64,000 bases of DNA from Thalassotalea euphylliae (GCF_003390395.1 NZ_QUOV01000001.1:1426001-1490000); one strand, 5' to 3'. Counted from the stretch's first letter, positions 27,393 to 36,575 are shown. Numbers and translations are program-made. Notes: a model not told the origin generated them from the sequence alone.

Positions 27393-28034
27393 ATGCCAGT
27401 TGCCATTCAAGACAGACCTACGCAAACCGTTCGTGATGAAGTGATTGATAAATTGATAATGAATTACAGCCATGGCGAGCTGAGCTATGAAGCATTTGAG
27501 CGGCGTTTGGATATTGCGATGGAAAGTGATGATAACGAGGAAATTTTTCAGCAAGCTGCCGATTTAGACCTGGCCGTTGATAAAGAATACGTCGATTCGA
27601 AAAAGCAAGATTTGGGCTTTAGCTTTGATAACGATCCCGCCGCTGAGCGCGATACCTTAGTGAGCATATTTGGTGGCAGCGATCGCTCTGGCGCATGGAA
27701 AGTCGCAAAAGAAATTCGCGTGTTGAGTATATTCTCTGGCTCCGATATTGACTTTAGCCAAGCGCAATTTAGCTATCGACAAACTCACGTTAAAATTTTT
27801 AGCTTATTCAGTGGTGACGATATTTATATTCCTGAAGGTGTAAACGTAGTCACTAAAGCGTTTTGCATTTTTGGCGGTATTGATAATAAATCCAATACCA
27901 TGGTTTCCAATGATGGCCCAACACTCGTGATTGAAGGATTGGTGATTTTTGGTGGTATTGATATCAAGTTGAAAAAATCACTGAAAGAACGCTTTGTTGC
28001 CTTTGCCGACAGCTTAAAAGGTATGTTTGGCTAA
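27393..28034 (+). CDS. DUF1707/LiaF-like C-terminal domain protein
   Basis: 213 residues from ATG 27393, chosen because AAAGGA lies 6 nt upstream; the earlier ATG (27387) touches that site. The N-terminal 55 residues follow DUF1707 (RDEVIDKLIMNYSHGELSYEAFERRL). The rest is a beta-helical LiaF-C-like domain with repeated FGG motifs (SIFGGSDR, SIFSGSDIDF, CIFGGIDNK, VIFGGIDIKL). No membrane helix. In Firmicutes LiaF senses envelope stress; here the role is unknown. Confidence 0.82.
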   Translation: MPVAIQDRPTQTVRDEVIDKLIMNYSHGELSYEAFERRLDIAMESDDNEEIFQQAADLDLAVDKEYVDSKKQDLGFSFDNDPAAERDTLVSIFGGSDRSGAWKVAKEIRVLSIFSGSDIDFSQAQFSYRQTHVKIFSLFSGDDIYIPEGVNVVTKAFCIFGGIDNKSNTMVSNDGPTLVIEGLVIFGGIDIKLKKSLKERFVAFADSLKGMFG

Positions 28035-28106
28035 CTAAATTAATTATTAAGTTTCGAATACGTGATTTTCGAGTAGGTTTTCGAATAGACTTTCGAATAG
28101 AGAGAC

Positions 28107-28165
28107 AAAAGGCTTAGCTTGTAAGTTTTAAATTACTTACTTTTAACAACTGCTAAGCCTTTTTT
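28107..28165. terminator. Bidirectional-looking terminator between convergent genes
   Basis: Stem AAAAGGCTTAGC (28107-28118) pairs with GCTAAGCCTTTT (28152-28163); an inner GTAAGT / ACTTAC stem extends it. T-runs or A-runs lie on both sides, so it can serve the LiaF-like gene and the opposing DUF417 gene. Confidence 0.85.
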
Positions 28166-28188
28166 AGTGTATTCTTCTACTTCACTTT

Positions 28189-29031
28189 TTACTCAATGAT
28201 GCGAGCTAATTTTGTTAGCTGGTAGTAAAACACCAAGTTCGCCAAATACCATAAATCTTTAATCAGAAATTGACCGCCTGATGACAACAGGGTTTCGGCT
28301 GATAGGGCGTCAGGCCAAGTGAACACAAAGCTCTGCGTGGTCAGCATTACCGCACCAGACATCAACACAGCTGGAATAAATAAAGCGTGAATGCGCAATG
28401 ACAGTAATAATGCTGCCAGCGCAATTAAGTCGTATACACCGATGATATTAGAGGTGGTTTGTACCGACCATATTTGGTACATCCAGCTCATCAGTGGCGA
28501 GCTGGCAACCAGTGGCTCAATTCCTTTCGCTTCTAGCTCAGTAAATTTCATGCCGCCAATCCATAGCAATACCAGCACAACTGGTAAAATTTGCACTAAG
28601 CGTTGCTGAGTAAGATTTAGTTTGTCTTCGGCAAGCAAGTGAATACCCAGCGCGAGCAATGCAAAGTATTTGATAATGCCTTGACCAGAGCCAATTGCAG
28701 GGAAGCCCCCAAGTGATGCGATCCAGCGCTGCTCGCTGAATAAGCTGATTAAAGGCACTAGGCTAATAACGACTAACGCAAGCCCCATTAGTTGGCTCAG
28801 TTTTTTGTGCTCTGGTTTCACAAGTACAGTCAAAGCTAGCAGTGAGATAAGGGCAAAACCCAATGCTGCTATGATGTGGCCATTTGCTGAGATAAAGCCA
28901 CTTGATAGGCCAAAGAAGTCTGTTACGATGGTTATGCTGGCATCACTGCCAATCATTAAGGTACTAACTGCCATCAGTCCAGAAGCAACTAATAACAACA
29001 CATAAATTAGTTTGTTGAGGGGAGTTGTCAT
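28189..29031 (-). CDS. DUF417 inner-membrane protein, apparently duplicated
   Basis: 280 residues from ATG 29031 (a GTG at 29040 is also open). The C-terminal part carries the DUF417 core: WIGGMKFTELEAKGIEPLV, SPLMSWMY and GGQFLIKDLWYL. The N-terminal half ends with SLGGFPAIGSGQGIIKYFALL, which resembles the end of a DUF417 domain, so the protein looks like two related halves. E. coli YkgB/RclC is shorter (about 200 residues). Function unknown. Confidence 0.82.
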   Translation of the reverse strand: MTTPLNKLIYVLLLVASGLMAVSTLMIGSDASITIVTDFFGLSSGFISANGHIIAALGFALISLLALTVLVKPEHKKLSQLMGLALVVISLVPLISLFSEQRWIASLGGFPAIGSGQGIIKYFALLALGIHLLAEDKLNLTQQRLVQILPVVLVLLWIGGMKFTELEAKGIEPLVASSPLMSWMYQIWSVQTTSNIIGVYDLIALAALLLSLRIHALFIPAVLMSGAVMLTTQSFVFTWPDALSAETLLSSGGQFLIKDLWYLANLVFYYQLTKLARIIE

Positions 29032-29155
29032 ATTTTTCACTATTTCAAAAATTTGACTTAAAGACCTCGATTGTTGAAAAAGCTATTCAGCCTTTACATA
29101 AATTTACTTTTCTGGGTTTACTTTTCTTAGCTTGCTTTGATAAATGGCACACCAA

Positions 29156-30064
29156 CTAGTGCGAGCTAGCAATGAGTATCTGCTTGGCATAATTGACCAC
29201 ATGCTCTGTGACTCGCTTGTAACTGCCACGCTCCAGCACCCAGCTGTGCCAATAAAGTTGCTGTATTAGCTGCTTTTTGGGGGCAAGGCTAATTAATTCA
29301 CCACTGGCTAAATAGGGCTTTGCTTGGGTGATCGGCAGCAATGAATAAGCAAGGCCAGACAAGGTAAAGTGCACAAATGCTTCTGAAGAACCGACGCGGT
29401 GGCAAGGGTATTGTCCTTTATTCATGCCAAATTGTTCATTCAGATATTGGTGGTGCATATTGTCGCTGGCATCAAAGGTTACAGCAGGCGCTTTGCATAA
29501 CGCGTTTTGTGTTAGCCCATCTTGAAAATAGCGTTGGGTAAATTCTGGGCTGGCGCACAGTAAATAATTAAGTTGCCCTAAATGTTGTACCTTGCACCCC
29601 GCAACGTTTTTCGCTTGGTTGCTGATGGCGGCGAAAACCTTGCCTTTTGTCAGTAATGTCTGGGTGTCCGCTTCGTTGGCAATATGTAAATCTAATACAA
29701 TAGCTTCTAGTTTTAGTAGCGGTGTTATGGCTGGAATAAACCAACTGGCGAGGGTGTCGGCGTTAATCGCAATCGAAATACTGAGCGCTTCTTGTTGATC
29801 ATTCGGCAATATATCATGCACTAGCTCTTGTGCCAGCAAGCTAACTTGTTTGTAGTGCTTAAGCAGCTTTTCGCCAATACTTGTCGCCACCGGCGGGCTG
29901 GTTCGAATAATTACGGGCTGTGCAACTTGTTGTTCTAGTTGTTTAATGCGCTGAGAGATTGCTGATTGCGTAATGGCAAGCTTGTCAGCCGCCTTTTCAA
30001 AACTCTGCTCGGCAATTACGGCTTCAAGCGCGGCCAGTAATTTATAATCAAATTGTAATTTCAT
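29156..30064 (-). CDS. argP: LysR-family regulator ArgP
   Basis: 302 residues. The HTH region (DYKLLAALEAVIAEQSFEKAADKLAITQSAISQRIKQLEQ) and the later YWHSWVLERG segment match ArgP (IciA/LysG). ArgP activates argO when arginine is plentiful; lysine prevents it. The argO gene lies divergently 170 bp away, the usual arrangement. Confidence 0.9.
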   Translation of the reverse strand: MKLQFDYKLLAALEAVIAEQSFEKAADKLAITQSAISQRIKQLEQQVAQPVIIRTSPPVATSIGEKLLKHYKQVSLLAQELVHDILPNDQQEALSISIAINADTLASWFIPAITPLLKLEAIVLDLHIANEADTQTLLTKGKVFAAISNQAKNVAGCKVQHLGQLNYLLCASPEFTQRYFQDGLTQNALCKAPAVTFDASDNMHHQYLNEQFGMNKGQYPCHRVGSSEAFVHFTLSGLAYSLLPITQAKPYLASGELISLAPKKQLIQQLYWHSWVLERGSYKRVTEHVVNYAKQILIASSH

Positions 30065-30136
30065 CGCAATGACAGCCTAATCGTGAAAACGTGATGTATC
30101 TAAACCGATATTAACAATAGTATTAACAGTGGTATT

Positions 30137-30165
30137 AATAAATTTAATGATAAATTAAATTTATT
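30137..30165. promoter_or_regulatory. Inverted repeat in the argP-argO intergenic region
   Basis: AATAAATTTAAT (30137-30148) and ATTAAATTTATT (30154-30165) are perfect reverse complements with a 5-nt spacer. They sit 69-98 bp before argO, where an ArgP site is expected. Strongly AT-rich, so chance is not excluded. Confidence 0.45.
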
Positions 30166-30234
30166 AATTTTACTTAATTTATGGGGAGGCTTATTGTTCA
30201 CACATCTCGCAATTACTTTTGGTTTGAAATAAAT

Positions 30235-30852
30235 ATGTTTACCACCTTAGCCAAAGGCTTTGTTATTACGTTGGGGCTAATTATGCCGCTTGGCGCACAA
30301 AACTCTTACGTGCTGAGCCAATCAATTAAGAAAAATCATCACTTAACTGCAGCAACGGTTTGTATTGTTTGTGACTTTTTATTGATGTCGTTAGGCGTGT
30401 TTGGTGGAGGAGCTTTGATTGCAAGTAACGATTTAGCCTATCAAATTATTACTTGGGCAGGCGTTATTTTCCTCAGTGTTTACGGGGCGATGTTTTTTCG
30501 TGACGCAATCAATGCGCAAGCGGTTGAAGCGGCTGAAAGTGCTACACCAAGTAAACGCAAGGTGGTGATTTTTACAACGTTAGCAGTAACCTTATTAAAC
30601 CCACATGTTTACCTAGATACTGTGGTGATTATTGGCAGTATCAGTGGTCAATACCAAGGAGATGATAAGTACATATTTTGGTTAGGCACGATCTTAGCGT
30701 CATTGGCGTGGTTTTACGCCTTATCACTTGGTGCTGCTAAGCTTTCACCGTGGTTGGCTCAAGCGCATGTGCAGCGAGCTATTAACCTGATAATTGCTGT
30801 GATTATGTGGGTGATTGCATACAGCTTAATAAAGCCACTTTTACTTAGCTAG
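30235..30852 (+). CDS. argO: Arginine exporter ArgO (LysE family)
   Basis: 205 residues from ATG 30235. This start was chosen because MFTTLAKGFVITLGLIMPLGAQNSYVL aligns with the E. coli ArgO start; an in-frame ATG at 30181 would add 18 untypical residues. Six-helix LysE fold with LLNPHVYLDTVVIIG. Exports arginine to the periplasm. Control by the divergent ArgP is expected. Confidence 0.9.
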   Translation: MFTTLAKGFVITLGLIMPLGAQNSYVLSQSIKKNHHLTAATVCIVCDFLLMSLGVFGGGALIASNDLAYQIITWAGVIFLSVYGAMFFRDAINAQAVEAAESATPSKRKVVIFTTLAVTLLNPHVYLDTVVIIGSISGQYQGDDKYIFWLGTILASLAWFYALSLGAAKLSPWLAQAHVQRAINLIIAVIMWVIAYSLIKPLLLS

Positions 30853-30863
30853 AAAAGATGAGC

Positions 30864-30904
30864 AAAGCGCTTTTGTTAAGAGCCATGCTTTAACAAAGCG
30901 CTTT
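30864..30904 (+). terminator. Terminator-like hairpin after argO
   Basis: AAAGCGCTTTTGTTAAG pairs imperfectly with CTTTAACAAAGCGCTTT, giving a long stem with small bulges; short T-tract follows. It lies between convergent argO and yqhD. Confidence 0.72.
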
Positions 30905-30958
30905 ATAATTACTTTTCATTGAACCAATATTTTTTATAAATGAAAGCAGGCGACACGT

Positions 30959-32110
30959 TTACAGGCTTAGCTCAATAATTTTTCGGCTACGTTCTATGGT
31001 AACCGCTTTGGTTTCGCCCATCGCAGTTTGACCATGGCGCTCTAGTTGAGCCACTAATGCCTCAACTACGTCACTTTCAAGCTGATAGTTACTTAATCGC
31101 GTTTTCATTTTTACTTGTTGGAAAAACTGCTCGGTTTTAGCAATGGCAAGTCGAATTGCATCGTCGGCGCTTTCTTCTTCAATGTGCCAAATCCTGCGTG
31201 CAAATTGTAGTAGCTTCGCTTGTTTTTCCTCGCGCATTTCCCACATCATTCTAGGCAAAATAATCGCTAATGTTTGCGCGTGATCTAGGCCATATAACGC
31301 AGTAATTTCATGGCCAATGCCATGGGTTGACCAGTCTTGTGGCACGCCAGCACCAATTAAGCCGTTAAGCGCCATAGTCGCGCTCCACATCACATTGGCA
31401 CGCGTGTCTGCATCGGGTTCAGCGAACATTTTAGGGCCTTCTTCAATCAGGGTTTGCAATATACCTTCGGCAAACCTGTCTTGAACTTTGGCATTAACGC
31501 TATACGTCAGATATTGCTCCATAACATGAACAAACGCATCAACAATGCCATTGGTGATTTGACGTTCTGGCAAGCTTGCCATCACGCTTGGGTCTAAAAT
31601 TGCGAATTTGGGCTGCACCAGTGGTGAGCCAAAAGCGAACTTGTCTTTCGTTGCTAATTTCGAAACGACAGCGAAGCTGTTCGATTCAGAGCCGGTTGCC
31701 GGTAAAGTGAGTACGACACCTAGCGGCACAGCATCAGCCACTTTGGCATTTTGGGCGAGAATGTCCCAAGGTTCACCGTCAAATTTGGCTGCTGCGGCAA
31801 TGAATTTACAGCCATCAATGACTGAGCCGCCACCGACGGCAAGAATAAAGTCAACTTGCTCTGACTTGACCAGCTCAACAGCTTTCATTGTTGTTTCGTA
31901 ACTGGGGTTGGGCTCTATCCCTGAAAATTCAATAACTTGATGTTCTGCTAAGGCGTCACAAACTTGCTGATATACGCCGTTACTTTTGATACTACCGCCG
32001 CCATAAGCCAGCAGTACTTTGTGGTTTTTATCAATGGCGGAAGCTAGTTTTGCAATTTGCTGTGTACCAAAATGAATACAGGTGTTATTGCTGTAGCTGA
32101 AATTTAACAT
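30959..32110 (-). CDS. yqhD: NADPH-dependent aldehyde reductase YqhD
   Basis: 383 residues, group III iron-containing alcohol dehydrogenase. AVGGGSVIDGCKFIA (nucleotide loop), TLPATGSESN, GIVDAFVHVMEQY (metal Asp and His) and HGIGHEITALYGLDHAQT (remaining His ligands) match E. coli YqhD at nearly every landmark. Reduces short-chain and lipid-derived aldehydes in the cytoplasm. No LysR activator YqhC nearby. Confidence 0.92.
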   Translation of the reverse strand: MLNFSYSNNTCIHFGTQQIAKLASAIDKNHKVLLAYGGGSIKSNGVYQQVCDALAEHQVIEFSGIEPNPSYETTMKAVELVKSEQVDFILAVGGGSVIDGCKFIAAAAKFDGEPWDILAQNAKVADAVPLGVVLTLPATGSESNSFAVVSKLATKDKFAFGSPLVQPKFAILDPSVMASLPERQITNGIVDAFVHVMEQYLTYSVNAKVQDRFAEGILQTLIEEGPKMFAEPDADTRANVMWSATMALNGLIGAGVPQDWSTHGIGHEITALYGLDHAQTLAIILPRMMWEMREEKQAKLLQFARRIWHIEEESADDAIRLAIAKTEQFFQQVKMKTRLSNYQLESDVVEALVAQLERHGQTAMGETKAVTIERSRKIIELSL

Positions 32111-32263
32111 GGCGCATCCTTTAAGCAGAAAGTTAGAAATTATTGAGCGAAGTTATTGAGTAATATGGCGCGAATTTGGAAAAGATCAATATGATGATAT
32201 GAATCAAAGTCACTCAACTGGCTTATGTTATGGTGATTGAGAAGGGCGTGTGGAGAGAAGCTT

Positions 32264-32554
32264 ATGTCCGAAGAAAAAACCATAAAAGTACTTAAAATTT
32301 GTATTCTTATTGGTATTTGCCTGTTGTTACTTGGCCACTACTTGATCAGTTATACCAATATTTCACAGACCATGGGAGTTAAAGGTATGGTGCTGAGTGC
32401 CGCATGTATCGCGCTTGGTTTAATATTTAGTTTACCCACCAAAATGTATCTTACTTTTTTACTGGTTACTCGCGAAAATCGTCAAGCTCAATGTTTACAG
32501 CAAGCAAAGTCGCAGAAAACACAGCCTGAGCAGAAGAAAAGCTCGCTACTGTAA
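32264..32554 (+). CDS. Small two-helix membrane protein, unknown function
   Basis: 96 residues from ATG 32264 behind GGAGAGAAG; the longer TTG-started frame is less likely. Helices at about 13-35 (LKICILIGICLLLLGHYLI) and 43-65, then a basic, glutamine-rich cytoplasmic tail. No family recognised. Confidence 0.6.
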   Translation: MSEEKTIKVLKICILIGICLLLLGHYLISYTNISQTMGVKGMVLSAACIALGLIFSLPTKMYLTFLLVTRENRQAQCLQQAKSQKTQPEQKKSSLL

Positions 32555-32814
32555 CTGATTGCTGCCACCTGCAACTATACCGCTGTTCATTGTTGGTGGC
32601 ATTGAGTTAGCAAGTGTTTGAAAAGTTTATAAAAGCAATATTCGAACTGCATTTATGACGCTCACAAATAATTAACCCAGTAATAAGTTAATCGCTTGAT
32701 TTATATCAAAATAAAATAGTGTTGTTGGTGAAGGTAGATTTAAAATCCGCTAAAGTGCTAGGATGTGAGCCTAGCAAATTGCTGTGTGTTAAGTAGTAAC
32801 CTTAAGTTGTAGCC

Positions 32815-34248
32815 ATGACCCAAATTCGACGCCCAATCAATACCGCCTCATTAAATGAACAACTTGCCTATTGGCAACGAGCTATGGAGCTTGAAGAAGG
32901 ACGTAACGAAGTATTACGCATGGTAGCATCGGGTGATTCGCTTGATTCTGTACTCAATACCTTATGCCACAAAGCACAAGTGTATAACCCAAATATGTAC
33001 TGTTCGGTGCTATTGCTGGATAACGAAGCGAAAACTTTGCACTCAGTTGCTTCATCTTCACTGCCTGATTTTTATTGCGAAGCGTTAAATGGCACTACCA
33101 TTGGTATGGGCGTAGGTTCATGTGGCACAGCCGCTTTTATTGAACAGCGCGTCATCGTTGAAGACATCAATACGCATCCATACTGGGTGCAATTCAAGGG
33201 CTTGGCGCTAGAAGCTGGTTTACAATCTTGTTGGTCTGAGCCGATTATTGGTCAAGATGGTCGTGTATATGGCACTTTTGCGATGTATTACAGTACGCCA
33301 TGTAAGCCAACTGATGAAGATATTCAGTTTATTGAGTTAAGCGCCAACCTTGCCGCAGTTGTTTTTGAGAACGATTACAATCGTCAGCAATTATTGGATG
33401 CCAATACGAAATTGAGTTTGACGGTTGATGAACGCACCAGCGAACTTGAAGCGACAAATAAGGCACTTGCCAATCGCATTGAGCGACAAGCTCGACAGCA
33501 AATTGAGCGAATTGAAGAAGAGAAAATGCTAACCACCAATGCGTTATTGTGTGGTTTTGCCCATGAAATTAGCACGCCAATTGGCAACAGCTTGACCACG
33601 GTTAGCGCGATTGTTGATAAAATTGAGAAGTTGTTTGATGCACTAGAAAACGGTGTTATGTCTCGCCGCGCATTTGAAGAGCACCTTACACAACTGCATC
33701 AGCTTTCTGAAATTAATAAGAAAAATCTTATTAAAGCAGATTCGCTGCTAAGCCAATTCCAACAGCTAGATGCCAAGCAAGTCAGTGATGTTCAACAAAC
33801 GTTTGAATTGAGCACTTTTTTTGCGGAAGTTAAGGCAAGTTTGCATAGCGTATTAGGCGATCATCAATTGTTTATTGATTCGCAGGAATTGCCTATCACT
33901 TGTGTAAAAGAGTGTTTGTGGCAAGTGTTTTATCAGCTAATTGAAAACTCATTAGCTCATGGCTTTATTGACAAAGCGAAGGGCAATATTCACATTAGTG
34001 CGATTCGTAAAGGCAATGAAATTGTTATTAACTATCAAGATGATGGTTGTGGTATTGATCAGCAACATAGCGATAAAGTTTTCGAACCTTTCTATACCAC
34101 GCAGCGCAATAGCAACAAAATAGGCTTGGGTTTGACAACAGTGGGCAGCTTAATGGGTAACGTGCTCAATGGTCGAATTCAATTACAAAACTCGCCAGTA
34201 GGCGCTCGCTTCGAAATTACGTTACCAGGGCTTAGCCTAGTGAGTTAA
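32815..34248 (+). CDS. Cytoplasmic GAF-domain sensor histidine kinase
   Basis: 477 residues without membrane helices. GAF domain at about 25-190 (IGMGVGSCGTAAF, DINTHPYWVQFKGLA, SCWSEPI), a coiled segment at 190-240, the H-box FAHEISTPIGN with H250, and a HATPase_c domain with N-box QLIENSLAHGF, G1 DDGCGID and GLGLTTVGSL. H-box spelling AHEI-x-TP-x-GN is the subgroup often found with diguanylate-cyclase or PAS partners. No response regulator is adjacent, so its partner is encoded elsewhere. Confidence 0.9.
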   Translation: MTQIRRPINTASLNEQLAYWQRAMELEEGRNEVLRMVASGDSLDSVLNTLCHKAQVYNPNMYCSVLLLDNEAKTLHSVASSSLPDFYCEALNGTTIGMGVGSCGTAAFIEQRVIVEDINTHPYWVQFKGLALEAGLQSCWSEPIIGQDGRVYGTFAMYYSTPCKPTDEDIQFIELSANLAAVVFENDYNRQQLLDANTKLSLTVDERTSELEATNKALANRIERQARQQIERIEEEKMLTTNALLCGFAHEISTPIGNSLTTVSAIVDKIEKLFDALENGVMSRRAFEEHLTQLHQLSEINKKNLIKADSLLSQFQQLDAKQVSDVQQTFELSTFFAEVKASLHSVLGDHQLFIDSQELPITCVKECLWQVFYQLIENSLAHGFIDKAKGNIHISAIRKGNEIVINYQDDGCGIDQQHSDKVFEPFYTTQRNSNKIGLGLTTVGSLMGNVLNGRIQLQNSPVGARFEITLPGLSLVS

Positions 34249-34327
34249 CAAAGGTTAGTTAAGGGCTTTTCGTTAACAAAAGTTAGTCAAGAGTAGCTAG
34301 CTGGACCTAATTTAGTGCCTGAGTGCT

Positions 34328-34843
34328 TTACTCGGGCTTATTGACAACTGGCGCTTGAGATTTACTGTGAACAGCGTCACAAGCAGCATTTTTTTCTTGA
34401 ATTGATTTGGCGTCTTGGTTAACAAGTGCTTTTAAAATCAGTTGATTACATTTTTTCTCTTGTGCCGATAATTGAGTGCTGTCGCCATAAGAGATGGTGG
34501 CTACCATAGGTTGGAAGTTAACCGCAGCCTGACAATACATTTCCTTATAATTTTGATGATGCCAGTACGGGCTTGTACGATTGGATAGCGCTGAACATAT
34601 TTGATTGAATAATGACTTAGCCTTAACGGTACAGTCAGAATATTCAGGTGAGTTACGGTCGTTATCAAAGCATACCGTGTGATTAAGTACTCGCCATTGA
34701 CTATGACTAAACGGAATATAAGTGTCTTGGTATTCAATTGTCAGCGATGTTTCTGTGAGTGATAAGCGCTGATCATTTACGTCTTGTATGCTTTCGCCAA
34801 GCGCAGTGATATATGCGGTTAACGCAATTGCCGAGGCAGACAT
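34328..34843 (-). CDS. Hypothetical cysteine-containing protein
   Basis: 171 residues. The start carries a weakly hydrophobic stretch (SAIALTAYITALG) but no clear signal peptide. Six cysteines are spread along the chain (VCFDND, DCTVKA, QICSAL, MYCQAA, KCNQLI, ACDAVH), which suggests disulphides and export. No family recognised. ATG at 34843. Confidence 0.6.
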   Translation of the reverse strand: MSASAIALTAYITALGESIQDVNDQRLSLTETSLTIEYQDTYIPFSHSQWRVLNHTVCFDNDRNSPEYSDCTVKAKSLFNQICSALSNRTSPYWHHQNYKEMYCQAAVNFQPMVATISYGDSTQLSAQEKKCNQLILKALVNQDAKSIQEKNAACDAVHSKSQAPVVNKPE

Positions 34844-35070
34844 GCTTGCTATCCTTATTGGTGTTCAAATAATCCTAGGGTAATTGTGTTTGTGGTTACG
34901 CTTAGATAAGTAAGTGCCTAATGCCTGCAATTTTTGTAGCGGCACTCACTTAGCAGCCCACTTTACAATCTAATTTTCAATCGAGTCTACAACTACACTG
35001 AATATATAATATTCCGGCCTGAATTTTCAAACTAACTTGGTATTCGCCAGCGCAAGTATTTCAACTTTCA

Positions 35071-36099
35071 TTAAGTCTGTGAGCGACGCTGCCACAGCAT
35101 TCCTGCAATGACGGCTAGGCCAAACCATGCAAAGCTACCGCCATGGACATGAATTTCTTCTTCGTAATAAACATCGTAGTTTTCACTTTCAAGCGGTAAA
35201 GCGTATAAACTGCTGCTGTCATCACTGCTGTAGGTGGCAACAATGTTGCTGTAACCTACTTGGTAAAGGTCAATGAGCACATCATAGTGATCTGTTTGGT
35301 AGCCACTGGCTAATGTGCTCAATACTTCGTATTGGTCGTCAGTTGACTCACCAAAGATCATAAAGTTATCAGTCGAGTAGAAGTATTCCCAGTCTCTGCC
35401 GCTTTGGCGAAGATAGATATCAGCGTATACCAGTGCTTCATTAACACCATTGTAGGTATATACATCGGCATCGAAAGTCACGCTAAAGGTGCGAAAGAAT
35501 CCGTCGGCGTCAATGTCATCAAACAAGCGCGTAACAGCGTCAAATATACTAAATTCTTGACGAAAACTACGTGCCGCCTTTATTTCGATTTTCTGCTTAC
35601 TGATCGGTAATTGGCTTAGTGCTTTGGCTGCTTGATGCTCGGCACGAGAAATTCTGGTGCTAACTGGTAGTAATGGCGCTTCACTAAGCTTTTGGTTTGC
35701 TGCTGAAGGAAATTGATTAACGCCGTTGATATTACTGTTACTATCATTATCAGTACTTTGCAGCTCGCGAGTGTAATCAGCAACGACCTTAATTTGCTGA
35801 AACTCACTTGGCTGCTCTGCTGCTAGCAGTTGATTGGCAAGCGTCGTTGTAACCCCTTCAGTTGTTGCCTCTTCGGTTGTAGATGCATGCTGTGATTGCT
35901 CAACGGCTTCGGCAGTCAGTGCAATAAATAGCAAACACCAAATACAAGCAACAAATTTAAACCAGCGAACTTCTTGGCGGTTAGCTTGACGCTTGCGCAG
36001 TAGCTGCTTTATTGCAGCACGTTTACCTTTATGCTGTTTCTTCATCGCCAATAGGCGTGCTTTGTTGGCAGAATGTTGAGTTGTGATTTCAGTATTCAT
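35071..36099 (-). CDS. Choice-of-anchor H family protein with GlyGly-CTERM-like tail
   Basis: 342 residues from ATG 36099, behind a CAGGAGG site (a longer TTG frame is rejected). A long basic leader and one hydrophobic segment (FVACIWCLLFIALTAEA) precede a low-complexity linker. The folded part contains DIDADGFFRTFSVTFDADV and YDVLIDLYQVGYSN, as in choice-of-anchor H proteins. The C-terminus HGGSFAWFGLAVIAGMLWQRR is a GlyGly motif, a membrane helix and a basic cluster, the layout of rhombosortase substrates. Divergent from the PepSY/two-component operon across a phased operator. Confidence 0.82.
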   Translation of the reverse strand: MNTEITTQHSANKARLLAMKKQHKGKRAAIKQLLRKRQANRQEVRWFKFVACIWCLLFIALTAEAVEQSQHASTTEEATTEGVTTTLANQLLAAEQPSEFQQIKVVADYTRELQSTDNDSNSNINGVNQFPSAANQKLSEAPLLPVSTRISRAEHQAAKALSQLPISKQKIEIKAARSFRQEFSIFDAVTRLFDDIDADGFFRTFSVTFDADVYTYNGVNEALVYADIYLRQSGRDWEYFYSTDNFMIFGESTDDQYEVLSTLASGYQTDHYDVLIDLYQVGYSNIVATYSSDDSSSLYALPLESENYDVYYEEEIHVHGGSFAWFGLAVIAGMLWQRRSQT

Positions 36100-36144
36100 C
36101 TTGTGCCTCCTGTTGCAATTGAGGCTTATTAAAGCAGCGAACAA

Positions 36145-36183
36145 CTGAATAAAAACTGAACTTTGAGTTCAGCAAGTGTTCAG
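36145..36183. promoter_or_regulatory. Four-hexamer operator at 11-bp phase, probable response-regulator site
   Basis: CTGAAT (36145), CTGAAC (36156), GTTCAG (36167) and GTTCAG (36178) start exactly 11 bp apart, each separated by 5 bp; the left pair is inverted relative to the right. Hexamer-N5-hexamer direct repeats are the standard site of OmpR/PmrA-type regulators. It lies 46 bp upstream of the GlyGly-CTERM gene and 117 bp upstream of the PepSY gene, whose operon encodes such a regulator. Confidence 0.72.
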
Positions 36184-36299
36184 TTTATTTCTCCTAATCT
36201 AAGGCAAAATTGGCAAAAACATTTCATCTGCGATTGCATTCTTTTACACTAAAGTGATTAGATAAGCTCTGTAAAATAAAGCAATAAAATAAGGTTGTT

Positions 36300-36575
36300 A
36301 TGACAAGGTTGGCGTTAATATTCATTTCATGCTGTTTGCTGCTGGCGACTTCGCCTGCGGTGACTGCTCAGCCTTATTTTGATAAGCAGCAAGGCGGGCA
36401 AAGTCGCTCGAAAGGGTTTACGGCTCAGCAAGCGGCAAAAAAGGTGCAGTCGCGCTTTGGCGGTAAAGTACTTAAAGTGCAGCCGTCCGGTAATGGCTAT
36501 CGCGTTAAGTTGATCAAAAAAGACGGCCGTATTGTCAGTGTTTTTGTTGATGGTAGTGGCAAAATCAAAGGCTAA
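36300..36575 (+). CDS. PepSY-like periplasmic protein
   Basis: 91 residues: signal peptide (LALIFISCCLLLATSPAVTA), then a basic PepSY-like domain (FTAQQAAKKVQSRFGGKVLKVQPSG, VKLIKKDGRIVSVFVD). Small PepSY proteins are common upstream of PhoPQ/QseBC-like pairs and may modulate the kinase. First gene of a PepSY-regulator-kinase unit; the regulator starts 41 bp later. Confidence 0.85.
   Translation: MTRLALIFISCCLLLATSPAVTAQPYFDKQQGGQSRSKGFTAQQAAKKVQSRFGGKVLKVQPSGNGYRVKLIKKDGRIVSVFVDGSGKIKG

Noticed and set aside
28051..28103. Direct repeats of TTTCGAATAG near the LiaF-like gene end
   Set aside because: Units are irregular in spacing and sequence, and no function is evident.
30181..30234. Upstream in-frame ATG for argO
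   Set aside because: The family begins at the MFTTLAKGF position; the extra 18 residues are not seen in ArgO.
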